This document shows positions 1 through 5,896 of a stretch of DNA of 7,362 nt, in pieces. The stretch is from positions 1-7,362 of the forward strand of contig JABCYT010000153.1 of NCBI GenBank assembly GCA_013290035.1, written 5' to 3'. The notes beneath the pieces are model-generated. The model searched no databases. It had not been told where the DNA came from and worked only from the letters and a program-made list of their open reading frames with translations. Positions within the stretch are counted from its first letter, which is position 1; every line of letters begins with the position of its first letter. Source of the DNA: Alphaproteobacteria bacterium (GTDB taxonomy: Bacteria; Pseudomonadota; Alphaproteobacteria; Reyranellales; Reyranellaceae). A program made the position numbers and the translations under genes.

Positions 1-1251
1 CGCCATCTTCCAATTGTCGTAGCGCAAGCCCAGCACATCGCCGTCATCGCTCAAATACATAAAGAACTGGCGCGGGCTCTCCTTCGCCTCGCCGGTGAGG
101 TAGGGCAGAAGATTGTAGCCGTCGATATGGTTCCTGTAGGTGCGGCCGATGGCCTGATAGCCGCTCTTGAGCTTCTCGACGACATCCGGATCGCCGGCCA
201 TCGCGAGGAAGGTCGGGAACCAGTCGTGGTGCTGGACGATCTCGTTCGAAATCTGGCCCGGCTTGATCTTGCCCGGCCAGCGCACGAGCATCGGCACGCG
301 AAAGGCGCCCTCCCAGTTGGTGTTCTTCTCGCTGCGGAACGGCGTCATGGCGCTGTCCGGCCACGCGTTCATGTGAGGGCCGTTGTCGGTCGAATACATG
401 ACGAAAGTGTCGTCCGCGATACCGAGCTGGTCGAGATAATCGAGCACCTGGCCGACATTCTTGTCATGGTCGATCATCGTATCGTGATACGAGGACTGCC
501 AGCGTCCCGCCTGTCCTTTGCTCTCCGGCTTGGGATGGGTATAGAGATGCATGTGCGTGGTGTTGAGCCAGACGAAGAAGGGCTTGCCAGCGTCGTTCTG
601 GCGCTTGATGAAATCCTTGGCCGCCGCAATAAATTCGTCGTCGCACGTTTCCATGCGCTTTTTCGTGAGCGGACCGGTGTCGGTCACTCTCTGTTTTCCA
701 ACTTTACCCCAACGCGGCTCTTCGGTCGGATTGTCCGTATCGGTCGCCCAGGAATGAATCACCCCGCGCGGTCCAAATCTATTGCGGAAGTTCGGGAAAT
801 CCTTCTCGCTCGGGTAGTCGTCCATTTCCGGCTCTTCTTCGGCGTTGAGGTGATAGAGATTGCCGAAGAACTCGTCGAAGCCGTGGTTGGTCGGCAGCAT
901 GCGGTTGAGATCGCCAAGATGGTTCTTCCCGAACTGGCCGGTCGCGTAGCCTTGGTTCTTCAGGCATGCGGCGATGGTCACGAGCTTCTCCGACATGCCG
1001 ACCGGGGCGCCTGGGATGCCGACCTTGGAGAGGCCGGTGCGATAGACGCTCTGCCCGGTGATGAAGGACGAGCGTCCCGCCGTGCAGGATTGTTCGCCGT
1101 AAGAGTCCGTGAACATCATGCCTTCCCGGGCAAGACGGTCGATGTTCGGCGTCTGGTAACCCATGAGCCCATGCGAATAGCAGCTCAGATTCGAGATGCC
1201 GATATCGTCTCCCCAAATAATGAGGATGTTCGGTTTGCTAGACTTAGGCAT
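1..1251 (-). CDS. Type I sulfatase (arylsulfatase family), C-terminus cut by window edge
   Basis: Alkaline-phosphatase-superfamily sulfatase, which hydrolyses sulfate esters using a formylglycine made from an active-site cysteine. The frame is open for 417 codons from the start to the left edge, so the C-terminal part is missing. Visible motifs: metal-binding D15-D16 near the N-terminus; the maturation/active-site motif C56-T-A-G-R60 followed by S-S-F-I-T-G; G-K109-N-H111-L-G; T-H233-M-H235; and metal-binding D289-N290 in S-T-D-N-G. Ala at the third motif position, instead of the commoner Pro, is a known FGE-compatible variant (CxAxR). The ATG at 1251 is chosen because AGGAGG sits 5 bases before it; an in-frame ATG at 1272 has no comparable site. 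No signal peptide is seen, which suggests a cytoplasmic enzyme. The substrate cannot be told from sequence. GC is lower than in the neighbours. Family assignment is firm. Confidence 0.93.
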   Translation of the reverse strand, partial: MPKSSKPNILIIWGDDIGISNLSCYSHGLMGYQTPNIDRLAREGMMFTDSYGEQSCTAGRSSFITGQSVYRTGLSKVGIPGAPVGMSEKLVTIAACLKNQGYATGQFGKNHLGDLNRMLPTNHGFDEFFGNLYHLNAEEEPEMDDYPSEKDFPNFRNRFGPRGVIHSWATDTDNPTEEPRWGKVGKQRVTDTGPLTKKRMETCDDEFIAAAKDFIKRQNDAGKPFFVWLNTTHMHLYTHPKPESKGQAGRWQSSYHDTMIDHDKNVGQVLDYLDQLGIADDTFVMYSTDNGPHMNAWPDSAMTPFRSEKNTNWEGAFRVPMLVRWPGKIKPGQISNEIVQHHDWFPTFLAMAGDPDVVEKLKSGYQAIGRTYRNHIDGYNLLPYLTGEAKESPRQFFMYLSDDGDVLGLRYDNWKMA

Positions 1252-1256
1252 TCGAC

Positions 1257-1262
1257 CCTCCT
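1257..1262 (-). promoter_or_regulatory. Shine-Dalgarno site of the sulfatase gene
   Basis: AGGAGG on the minus strand, 5 bases before the ATG at 1251. It is the only strong ribosome binding site in the window and decides the start in favour of 1251 over the in-frame ATG at 1272. Confidence 0.8.
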
Positions 1263-1419
1263 TTGCGGCCATCGTGCGTTCTCCTCATTGGACTATCCAG
1301 TCGGATCGCGATGACTAACGGACCGCCGCCCTCGAATGGCCGCGAAGCAATGACTGCAGAGATTCGAGCAGACCTCAAATTACGACTTCGTGACGTTCAG
1401 CCGATTCTGTGCGCTCGAC

Positions 1420-1438
1420 CATTGTTAAATGCACAATG
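1420..1438. promoter_or_regulatory. Perfect inverted repeat, candidate operator upstream of sulfatase
   Basis: CATTGT, a 7-base spacer, then ACAATG: a perfect 6-base dyad about 170 bases upstream of the sulfatase start. Its inner part, ATTGT-N7-ACAAT, also fits the T-N11-A pattern of LysR-type regulator boxes. It lies in the most AT-rich part of the gap, as expected of a regulatory site. No LysR-type gene is present in the window, so the regulator is unknown. Chance occurrence of a 6-base dyad is possible. Confidence 0.3.
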
Positions 1439-1733
1439 CAACTGGTCCATCACCCCAAGGATCGTCGCTTGCTGGATTGATAAATGGCGACAGGGACGGG
1501 CACGCAGTAATTGAGGGGCTGGTCTCGACAAGATTATGCGCCTCCCGCGAGAAAAGTCTTCGATCCTTTTGCGGCCCTGCGTCCCAGGCACCGGCTTCGT
1601 CAGGCGCCTAAGCGGGATACCATTCAATCATAGGGTCAAAGTTTGGTCATGACTTCGAAAGGCACCCGCACAAACTCCGAGTTGCCGCGAATACGCGTCA
1701 TGGTTCCCCCGACTCCTGACTGGATTGGACGCT

Positions 1734-2717
1734 TCAATCTTTGACAATGCAGCGGAAGCCGACATGGCTGGTCGAGGTGTCGACCGGCTCGGCATGGCGC
1801 GCCGCGGGTCGATAGCGCCGGCAATAGTTGGGCGCGCAGAGGTGCGAACCTCCCTTCAGCACCTTGCGCGGGATGCGCAGGGCAGGCTGGCGCGGGTCGT
1901 AGCTTGTTTCCATCGCGGCACCGCGCGGGTTCTCCGGCACGCAGCAGGCCTTGGGCGCGTCGGCGGTGTGCCGGGTCGAATACCAGTCGGTCGTCCATTC
2001 CCAGACATTGCCGATCATGTCGTGCACGCCGTAGCCATTGGCCGGGAAGGCGCGCACCGGCGAGGTGCGGCCAAAACCGTCGGTCAGTTCGTTGTCGAGC
2101 GGGAAGTTGCCCTGCCAGGTGTTAGCCATGTGCTTGCCGGCGGGCGTGAACTCCTCGCCCCAGGCGAACTCCGCGCCGTCGAGGCCACCCCGCGCGGCGA
2201 ATTCCCACTCGGCCTCGGTCGGCAGCTCCTTGCCGGCCCATTTGGCATAGGCCTCGGCGTCCTTGTAGGCGATCTGCACCACCGGATGATCGTCGAGCCC
2301 GCCGATGTGGCTGCCCTTGCCGTAGGGCCGGCGCCAGTTGGCGCCGAAGGTGAAATTCCACCACTGGCTCCAGTCGCTGAGGTCGACGCGCTTCTTCGGC
2401 TGGGTGAAGACGAGACCGCCCGCCTTCAGCATGTGCGGCAGCGCGCCGGGATAGTCTTTCGGATCGGGCGGGATCTCGGCCCAGGTGACGTAGCCCGTGG
2501 CCCGGACGAACCTGCGGAACTGGGCGTTGGTGACCGGCGCCGGGTCGATCCAGAAGCCGTCGACAGTGACGCGATGGACCGGCGCTTCCTCCGGATAGTG
2601 GCGATCCGACCCCATACAGAAGCTGCCGCCGGGAATGCGGATCATGTCCGCTGCCGGCGAAGCGTTCGCGGTGTGACTGATTAGTTTGGGTAGTTTGGCG
2701 GACATGCTGGTGGCCAT
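1734..2717 (-). CDS. Formylglycine-generating enzyme (sulfatase maturase, SUMF1/FGE family)
   Basis: Copper-dependent aerobic FGE that oxidises the cysteine of a sulfatase C-x-P/A-x-R motif to C-alpha-formylglycine; 327 aa from this start, close to the usual bacterial length. The C-type-lectin-like FGE fold is recognisable throughout: I-P-G-G-S-F-C-M-G-S near residue 28, E-L-P-T-E-A-E-W-E-F-A-A-R-G-G in the middle, G-N-V-W-E-W-T-T-D-W-Y, and the C-terminal K-G-G-S-H-L-C294-A-P-N-Y-C299-R-R-Y-R. The two cysteines five apart match the catalytic pair of characterised FGEs (C272/C277 in Streptomyces coelicolor), which many FGE-like paralogues lack. No signal peptide, so it should meet its substrate in the cytoplasm. 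The obvious client is the sulfatase just downstream. The start is uncertain: ATG at 2717 or 2705, neither with a clear Shine-Dalgarno site; a TTG at 2756 would add a tail unlike the family. Confidence 0.93.
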   Translation of the reverse strand: MATSMSAKLPKLISHTANASPAADMIRIPGGSFCMGSDRHYPEEAPVHRVTVDGFWIDPAPVTNAQFRRFVRATGYVTWAEIPPDPKDYPGALPHMLKAGGLVFTQPKKRVDLSDWSQWWNFTFGANWRRPYGKGSHIGGLDDHPVVQIAYKDAEAYAKWAGKELPTEAEWEFAARGGLDGAEFAWGEEFTPAGKHMANTWQGNFPLDNELTDGFGRTSPVRAFPANGYGVHDMIGNVWEWTTDWYSTRHTADAPKACCVPENPRGAAMETSYDPRQPALRIPRKVLKGGSHLCAPNYCRRYRPAARHAEPVDTSTSHVGFRCIVKD

Positions 2718-2736
2718 CGCAGGACCGAGCCCATTG

Positions 2737-2766
2737 GTTGTATGTGATTCCAACAACGAAAGTCTA
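2737..2766 (-). promoter_or_regulatory. Candidate sigma-70-like promoter for the FGE gene
   Basis: On the minus strand TAGACT (2766-2761) and TACAAC (2742-2737) are 18 bases apart, each matching 4 of 6 positions of the TTGACA/TATAAT consensus. The placement suits a transcript start shortly before the ATG at 2717 or 2705, and just after the hairpin at 2773-2797. Position rather than sequence strength is the main support. Confidence 0.3.
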
Positions 2767-2772
2767 CAGATC

Positions 2773-2797
2773 GCGAGCGCCCACCGCTGGCGCTCGC
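2773..2797 (-). terminator. GC-rich hairpin, likely terminator of a disrupted upstream gene
   Basis: Perfect 9-base stem (GCGAGCGCC / GGCGCTCGC) with a 7-base loop. On the minus strand it begins 14 bases after the TAG at 2814-2812 and is followed by moderately T-rich sequence (GACTTTCGTTGTTGG), though there is no continuous T run next to the stem. Its place between that stop codon and the FGE start suggests the end of an older minus-strand gene. A role as a 5' element of the FGE transcript is the alternative. Confidence 0.45.
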
Positions 2798-2811
2798 CCT
2801 CTTCGGGCCGG

Positions 2812-2980
2812 CTACTTGCCCGCTTGCGATTGTATCGCCTTCTCGTTCTGCTCCTTCAGCTTCGTCGGCCAAATCGAAGGGCAGTGGAAATCCTCGTTCG
2901 CAGCCCTGAACTTAGGCGGTTCATCCGAAAAAATCGTTTGGGTTCAAGACGCCGAAGGCCTCGACCCCCGCCACTGGTGC
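2812..2980 (-). pseudogene. Possible 3' remnant of a disrupted minus-strand gene, unidentified
   Basis: Two adjoining minus-strand segments read like protein, with mostly G/C third positions. The upstream one (2980-2921) begins after a TAA at 2983-2981 and gives A-P-V-A-G-V-E-A-F-G-V-L-N-P-N-D-F before hitting a stop. The downstream one (2943-2812) gives S-D-E-P-P-K-F-R-A-A-N-E-D-F-H-C and ends Q-S-Q-A-G-K-stop. They join smoothly if one base is removed from the run of six T on the minus strand (A at 2928-2933 on plus). The same frame is open again above the TAA to about 3118. No start codon with a ribosome site is found. The hairpin right after the stop supports a real gene end. I do not recognise the family. 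An overlapping plus-strand frame (2738-3169) is also open, so this call is tentative. Confidence 0.28.
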
Positions 2981-3322
2981 TTACTTATTCCAGGCCGTCG
3001 AGTGGGCCCGCAGTCGATTGTGGCAGCAACAGCTATCGCCAAACGCATAGCCAGGCGGGCGACCCCAAGGGCGCGGTCGTCGCTGCTTGCCGTGCTGGCA
3101 GGTGAAATCGGCCTCTCTCTAGCAGTACGAAGGAATTATCCTGCGCGGCGCCGCTCAATTGCTCCTTGACAGAACTGAGCAATGTTGTGGCCTATGCCTG
3201 CCGACACTCACCGAGAGAGGATCGGCATCATGGCCAACCGCGCACTTCCCATTAGCAGGCCCACCCCGGCGACCAACGTTTCGGCATCTAATGTTTTCGC
3301 GACTGCTGCCGGGAGCCGTGAA
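2981..3322. other. Gene-poor stretch with no supported feature
   Basis: No frame on either strand has both a plausible start and a recognisable product. The minus-strand frame of the possible remnant runs on to about 3118 but is interrupted by the TAA at 2981-2983 and a TAG at 3119-3121. The plus-strand open frames here overlap each other and have no ribosome binding site. The stretch lies between the end of the amidohydrolase-family gene and the disrupted remnant, and may be decayed DNA. Confidence 0.5.
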
Positions 3323-3347
3323 GGGCTAGCGGAAACTGCGCTAACCC
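3323..3347 (-). terminator. Hairpin terminator after the amidohydrolase-family gene
   Basis: A stem-loop that begins 8 bases past the stop of the minus-strand gene. In the minus-strand RNA the arms GGGUUAGCG and CGCUAGCCC pair over all nine positions, with one U-G wobble, around a 7-base loop. On the plus strand the same position is a C-A mismatch, so the structure favours the minus transcript. The U tract is short (UUC), so the terminator is probably weak or Rho-assisted. Confidence 0.45.
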
Positions 3348-3355
3348 CGCCGACG

Positions 3356-4135
3356 TCAGCGCAGTGCGGCGGCCAGGGCGGCGCCGATTGGCGATGTCAG
3401 CCTTCGCCCCCACGCGCGCGCAGTCTCAGGCGTATCGATCAGGTCCTGCCGCACTTCCAGCGAGCAATGCGGCAGCGCCCGCGGCTGGGCATGGGCGGTG
3501 AGCGTGTATTCGTAGGGCTCGCGCGCCGAATAGGGCTCGTTGTCGCCGACGACCAGCGACGGATCGCGCCGCAGTTCGGCGAGCAGCGGCTCGGGCAGGC
3601 GCGGATCGTCGTTCCACAGCACGCCGACATGCCACGGCCGCTTGAAGCCGTTCATCTCGGGCGTGAAGCTGTGCACCACCAGCATCGAAATCCGCCGGCC
3701 GCCCGCCGTCATTTGATCGAGCTGGCGGTCGACCGCGCGATGATAAGGCCAGAAGCAGGCCTCGGCGCGCGCGTCGATTTGTTCCTTGGTGAGGCCGCGG
3801 TTCGCCGGCACCGGCGTGCCGTCGCTGACTTCCGGCGTCGAGCCCTCGCCGCCCGGCCACCGGTTGCAGTCGATCACCAGCCGCGAGTAGCCCGAGGCGA
3901 GCAGCGGCGCGTCGAGCGCCTGGGCGAGCTCGATCGCGGCATCGAGGCCGCCGATGTCCCAGCCGATATGGCGCGACAGTTCCTCGTCGGAGATGCCGAG
4001 GTCGCCCAGCGCCTTGGGTACGGCCTTGCTGGCATGGTCGCAGAGCAACAGCAGCGGCGTCTTGCCCTGGGCATTGTGGACGGAAAACGGCGGCGCATCG
4101 CCAGGAACGAGAAGCTGCCCGGGCAGTTGTTGCAT
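3356..4135 (-). CDS. N-formylglutamate amidohydrolase-family protein
   Basis: 259-aa protein of the N-formylglutamate amidohydrolase family (PF05013 type), zinc-dependent enzymes that release formate from N-formylglutamate in histidine breakdown. Visible family features: L-L-L-C-D-H34-A-S near the N-terminus, R-H56-I-G-W-D60-I-G-G, Y-S-R85-L-V-I-D-C-N-R92, V-V-H-S-F-T-P in the middle and S-L-E-V-R-Q-D-L-I near the C-terminus; the Asp/His positions are the likely metal and catalytic ligands. It resembles the predicted subgroup (COG3931 type) more than classical HutG, and no hut genes are nearby, so the true substrate may be another N-formyl or N-acyl amino acid. The ATG at 4135 is chosen because AGGGGG lies just upstream and the family similarity begins there; the frame extends upstream to 4252 only as arginine-rich sequence antisense to the neighbouring gene. 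It is divergent from the glycerate kinase gene. Confidence 0.85.
   Translation of the reverse strand: MQQLPGQLLVPGDAPPFSVHNAQGKTPLLLLCDHASKAVPKALGDLGISDEELSRHIGWDIGGLDAAIELAQALDAPLLASGYSRLVIDCNRWPGGEGSTPEVSDGTPVPANRGLTKEQIDARAEACFWPYHRAVDRQLDQMTAGGRRISMLVVHSFTPEMNGFKRPWHVGVLWNDDPRLPEPLLAELRRDPSLVVGDNEPYSAREPYEYTLTAHAQPRALPHCSLEVRQDLIDTPETARAWGRRLTSPIGAALAAALR
4115..4126. promoter_or_regulatory. 12-base perfect palindrome, possible operator
   Basis: CTGCCCGGGCAG reads the same on both strands. It lies within the first codons of the amidohydrolase-family gene and covers the position where a -35 box for the plus-strand operon would sit, 17 bases before the TATAGT. It could be a repressor site for the divergent pair. 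In GC-rich coding DNA it may also be chance. Confidence 0.2.
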
Positions 4136-4164
4136 CAGCCCCCTATAGTGCGAAGATCGCGCAA
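4136..4164. promoter_or_regulatory. Very short divergent intergenic region with overlapping -10-like elements
   Basis: Only 29 bases separate the two divergent start codons. The palindrome CTATAG (4143-4148) gives a -10-like TATAGT on plus (4144-4149) and TATAGG on minus (4147-4142). If either is used, the untranslated leader is only a few bases long and the -35 region lies inside the opposite gene. No good -35 hexamer is seen for either strand, so this is a positional inference. Confidence 0.3.
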
Positions 4165-5454
4165 ATGAAAGATGCCGACGCCCGCGCGCTGCTGCGCGAC
4201 CTGTTCGATTCAGCGCTCGCCGCCGCCCGTCCCGCGACCTGCCTCGCGCCACATATCGCCAGGCTGCAGCCGCCGAAAGGGCGCACCATCGTGATCGGCG
4301 CCGGCAAGGCGAGCGCCGCCATGGCGCGCGCCGTCGAGGATCAATGGCCGCATCCGCTCAAGGGGCTGGTGGTGACCCGCTACGGCTACGGCGAGGCCTG
4401 CAAGAAAATCGAGATCGTCGAGGCAGCGCATCCCGTGCCCGACGAGAAAGGCCGCGCCGCCGCGGGCCGCATCCTGGAGAAGGTGAAGGGACTGACCGAG
4501 GACGACCTCGTATTGTGCCTGATCTCGGGCGGCGCCTCGGCGCTGCTGGCGCTCCCCGCCCCCGGCCTCACTTTGGCCGACAAGCAGGCGGTCAATCGCG
4601 CGCTGCTGAAATCGGGCGCCAACATCGTCGAGATGAACACGCTGCGGAAGCATCTCTCGGCCATCAAGGGCGGCCGGCTGGCCATCGCCGCCCAGCCGGC
4701 CCGCGTGCTGTCGTGGCTGATCTCCGACGTGCCCAACGACGATCCCGGCGTGATCGGCTCGGGGCCGACCGTGCCCGACCGCACGACCTTCGCCGATGCG
4801 CTAGCGGTGCTGGCCAAGTACCGCATCGAGCCGCCGGCGGCCGTGCGGACGCACCTGCAGAGAGGGGTCGCGGGCGAGATCGAGGAGACGCCCAAGCCCG
4901 GCGATCCCCGGCTGGCCCGCGTCGAGACGATCATGGTCGCGACGCCCAAACGCTCGCTCGAGGCCGCCGCCGCTATCGCCAAGGCGCGCGGCCTCGAAGT
5001 CCTGATGCTGGGCGACAATCTCGAAGGCGAGGCGCGCGAGCTTGGCGCCGCGCACGCGCGTCAGGCGCTCGATCTCGCCCGGCGCGCGGCAAAGCCCCCC
5101 ATCAAGCCCATCGTGATCCTGTCCGGCGGCGAAACCACCGTCACCTTGCGCGGCAAGGGACGCGGCGGACGCAATGTCGAGTATCTGCTGGCCGAGGCGA
5201 TCGCCGCCCAGGGCACGGCCGGCATCTGGGGCCTGGCGGCGGATACCGACGGCGTCGACGGCGCCGAGGACATCGCCGGCGCGGTCTTCACGCCCGACAC
5301 CCTCGCCCGCGCGCGCGCCAAAGGCCGCGACCCGCAGGCCATGCTCGACGACAATGACGGACACAGCTTCTTCGAAATGTTGGGCGACAGCCTTGTCACC
5401 GGGCCGACGCGCACCAACGTCAATGACTTCAGGGCAACCTTGATCGCGCCATGA
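4165..5454 (+). CDS. Glycerate 2-kinase (MOFRL family, GckA/TtuD type)
   Basis: 429-aa cytoplasmic kinase that phosphorylates D-glycerate to 2-phosphoglycerate; homologues were long annotated as hydroxypyruvate reductase (TtuD). Domain order fits the family: an N-terminal DUF4147 domain with V-I-G-A-G-K48-A-S-A-A-M-A-R, A-A-H-P-V-P-D near residue 91, L-I-S121-G-G-A-S-A-L-L and S-D-V-P-N-D-D-P-G-V-I-G-S-G-P-T; then the MOFRL domain with L-S320-G-G-E-T-T-V-T, G-R-G-G-R-N, A359-D-T-D-G-V-D-G and the C-terminal G-P-T-R-T-N-V-N-D. Length is normal for the family. It is the first gene of a tight plus-strand operon with GFA-like, otnK and otnC genes, so it probably serves sugar-acid breakdown, where glycerate or tartronate-derived glycerate is an intermediate. 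The start at 4165 has no clear Shine-Dalgarno site, but the protein begins as the family does. The specific substrate in this operon is inferred. Confidence 0.92.
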   Translation: MKDADARALLRDLFDSALAAARPATCLAPHIARLQPPKGRTIVIGAGKASAAMARAVEDQWPHPLKGLVVTRYGYGEACKKIEIVEAAHPVPDEKGRAAAGRILEKVKGLTEDDLVLCLISGGASALLALPAPGLTLADKQAVNRALLKSGANIVEMNTLRKHLSAIKGGRLAIAAQPARVLSWLISDVPNDDPGVIGSGPTVPDRTTFADALAVLAKYRIEPPAAVRTHLQRGVAGEIEETPKPGDPRLARVETIMVATPKRSLEAAAAIAKARGLEVLMLGDNLEGEARELGAAHARQALDLARRAAKPPIKPIVILSGGETTVTLRGKGRGGRNVEYLLAEAIAAQGTAGIWGLAADTDGVDGAEDIAGAVFTPDTLARARAKGRDPQAMLDDNDGHSFFEMLGDSLVTGPTRTNVNDFRATLIAP

Positions 5455-5467
5455 CCGTCGTCGTGCC

Positions 5468-5887
5468 ATGACCACTTACCCCGGTTCCTGCCATTGCGGC
5501 GCCGTAAAAATCCAGTTCACTTCGGACAAGAAGCCGGAGGAGATGCGGGTCGGTCGCTGCGCCTGCAGCTTCTGCCGCCGCCACGGTGCGCGCACCTCGG
5601 GCGATCCCGCGGGATCGGTCGAGTTCCATGCCGCGCCCAGCGATCTGTCGCGCTACCGCTTCGGCCTCGGCATCACCGACTATCTGCTTTGCGCCAAATG
5701 CGGAACTTATGTCGGCGCGGTGATGCCGGATAACGGCCGGCAGATTGGCATCGTCAACGTCAATGCGCTGGATATTCGCGATACCTTCGATCCGGCGCCC
5801 GCTCTTCACCATTATGACGGCGAGGACGAGGCGCGGCGGCGCGCCCGCCGCCGAAAGTTCTGGATGCCGGCGTCCGTGAGGGCCTAA
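5468..5887 (+). CDS. GFA/CENP-V-family zinc-binding protein
   Basis: 139-aa protein of the GFA/CENP-V family (PF04828 type), often labelled glutathione-dependent formaldehyde-activating enzyme; for most members neither that activity nor the substrate has been shown. All the usual zinc ligands are present: G-S-C8-H-C10-G-A-V, then C31-A-C33-S-F-C36, then C75-A-K-C78-G-T. Length is typical. The C-terminal tail is rich in arginine (E-A-R-R-R-A-R-R-R-K). It follows the glycerate kinase stop by 13 bases and precedes otnK by 9, so it is almost certainly co-transcribed and probably translationally coupled, having no clear ribosome site of its own. The presence of this family inside a tetronate-type operon suggests a role with a reactive aldehyde or a thiol adduct of the pathway; that is inference. 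Confidence 0.88.
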   Translation: MTTYPGSCHCGAVKIQFTSDKKPEEMRVGRCACSFCRRHGARTSGDPAGSVEFHAAPSDLSRYRFGLGITDYLLCAKCGTYVGAVMPDNGRQIGIVNVNALDIRDTFDPAPALHHYDGEDEARRRARRRKFWMPASVRA

Positions 5888-5896
5888 CGTCGCGCC

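Larger units (their letters stand above)
1252..1733. other. Intergenic gap between FGE and sulfatase, no convincing gene
   Basis: 482 bases between the FGE stop and the sulfatase start. Open frames here are short, unrecognisable and conflict with each other. Base composition is lower in GC than the flanks (the line 1381-1440 is 29/60 G+C by eye). It contains the sulfatase ribosome binding site and a perfect inverted repeat at 1420-1438. I find no good intrinsic terminator and no convincing -35/-10 pair. The length suggests that the sulfatase may have its own promoter rather than relying on read-through from FGE. Confidence 0.6.

Noticed and set aside
127..1314. Long plus-strand open frame (395 codons) over the sulfatase.
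   Set aside because: It is antisense to the sulfatase, whose motifs and ribosome site are clear on the minus strand; its translation shows no recognisable domain.
1636..1701. 21-codon minus-strand open frame just after FGE, with purine-rich sequence before its ATG.
   Set aside because: Too short to judge, no similarity recognised and no conserved context visible; a chance frame is likelier.
1725..2684. Long plus-strand open frame (319 codons) over the FGE gene.
   Set aside because: Antisense shadow of FGE, which has the full set of family motifs on the minus strand.
2738..3169. 143-codon plus-strand open frame in the gene-poor stretch.
   Set aside because: It begins at a TTG with no ribosome site, overlaps the candidate FGE promoter and the hairpin, and has no recognisable product; kept only as an alternative to the minus-strand remnant.
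3166..3171. Perfect TTGACA on the plus strand, a possible -35 box.
   Set aside because: No reasonable -10 box lies 16-19 bases downstream, and the nearest supported plus-strand gene starts about 1 kb away.
1734..5887. Apparent formyl theme: formylglycine-generating enzyme, N-formylglutamate amidohydrolase and formaldehyde-activating family.
   Set aside because: The link is in the names. The chemistry, transcription units and cofactors are unrelated, so I do not propose a single formyl-based system.
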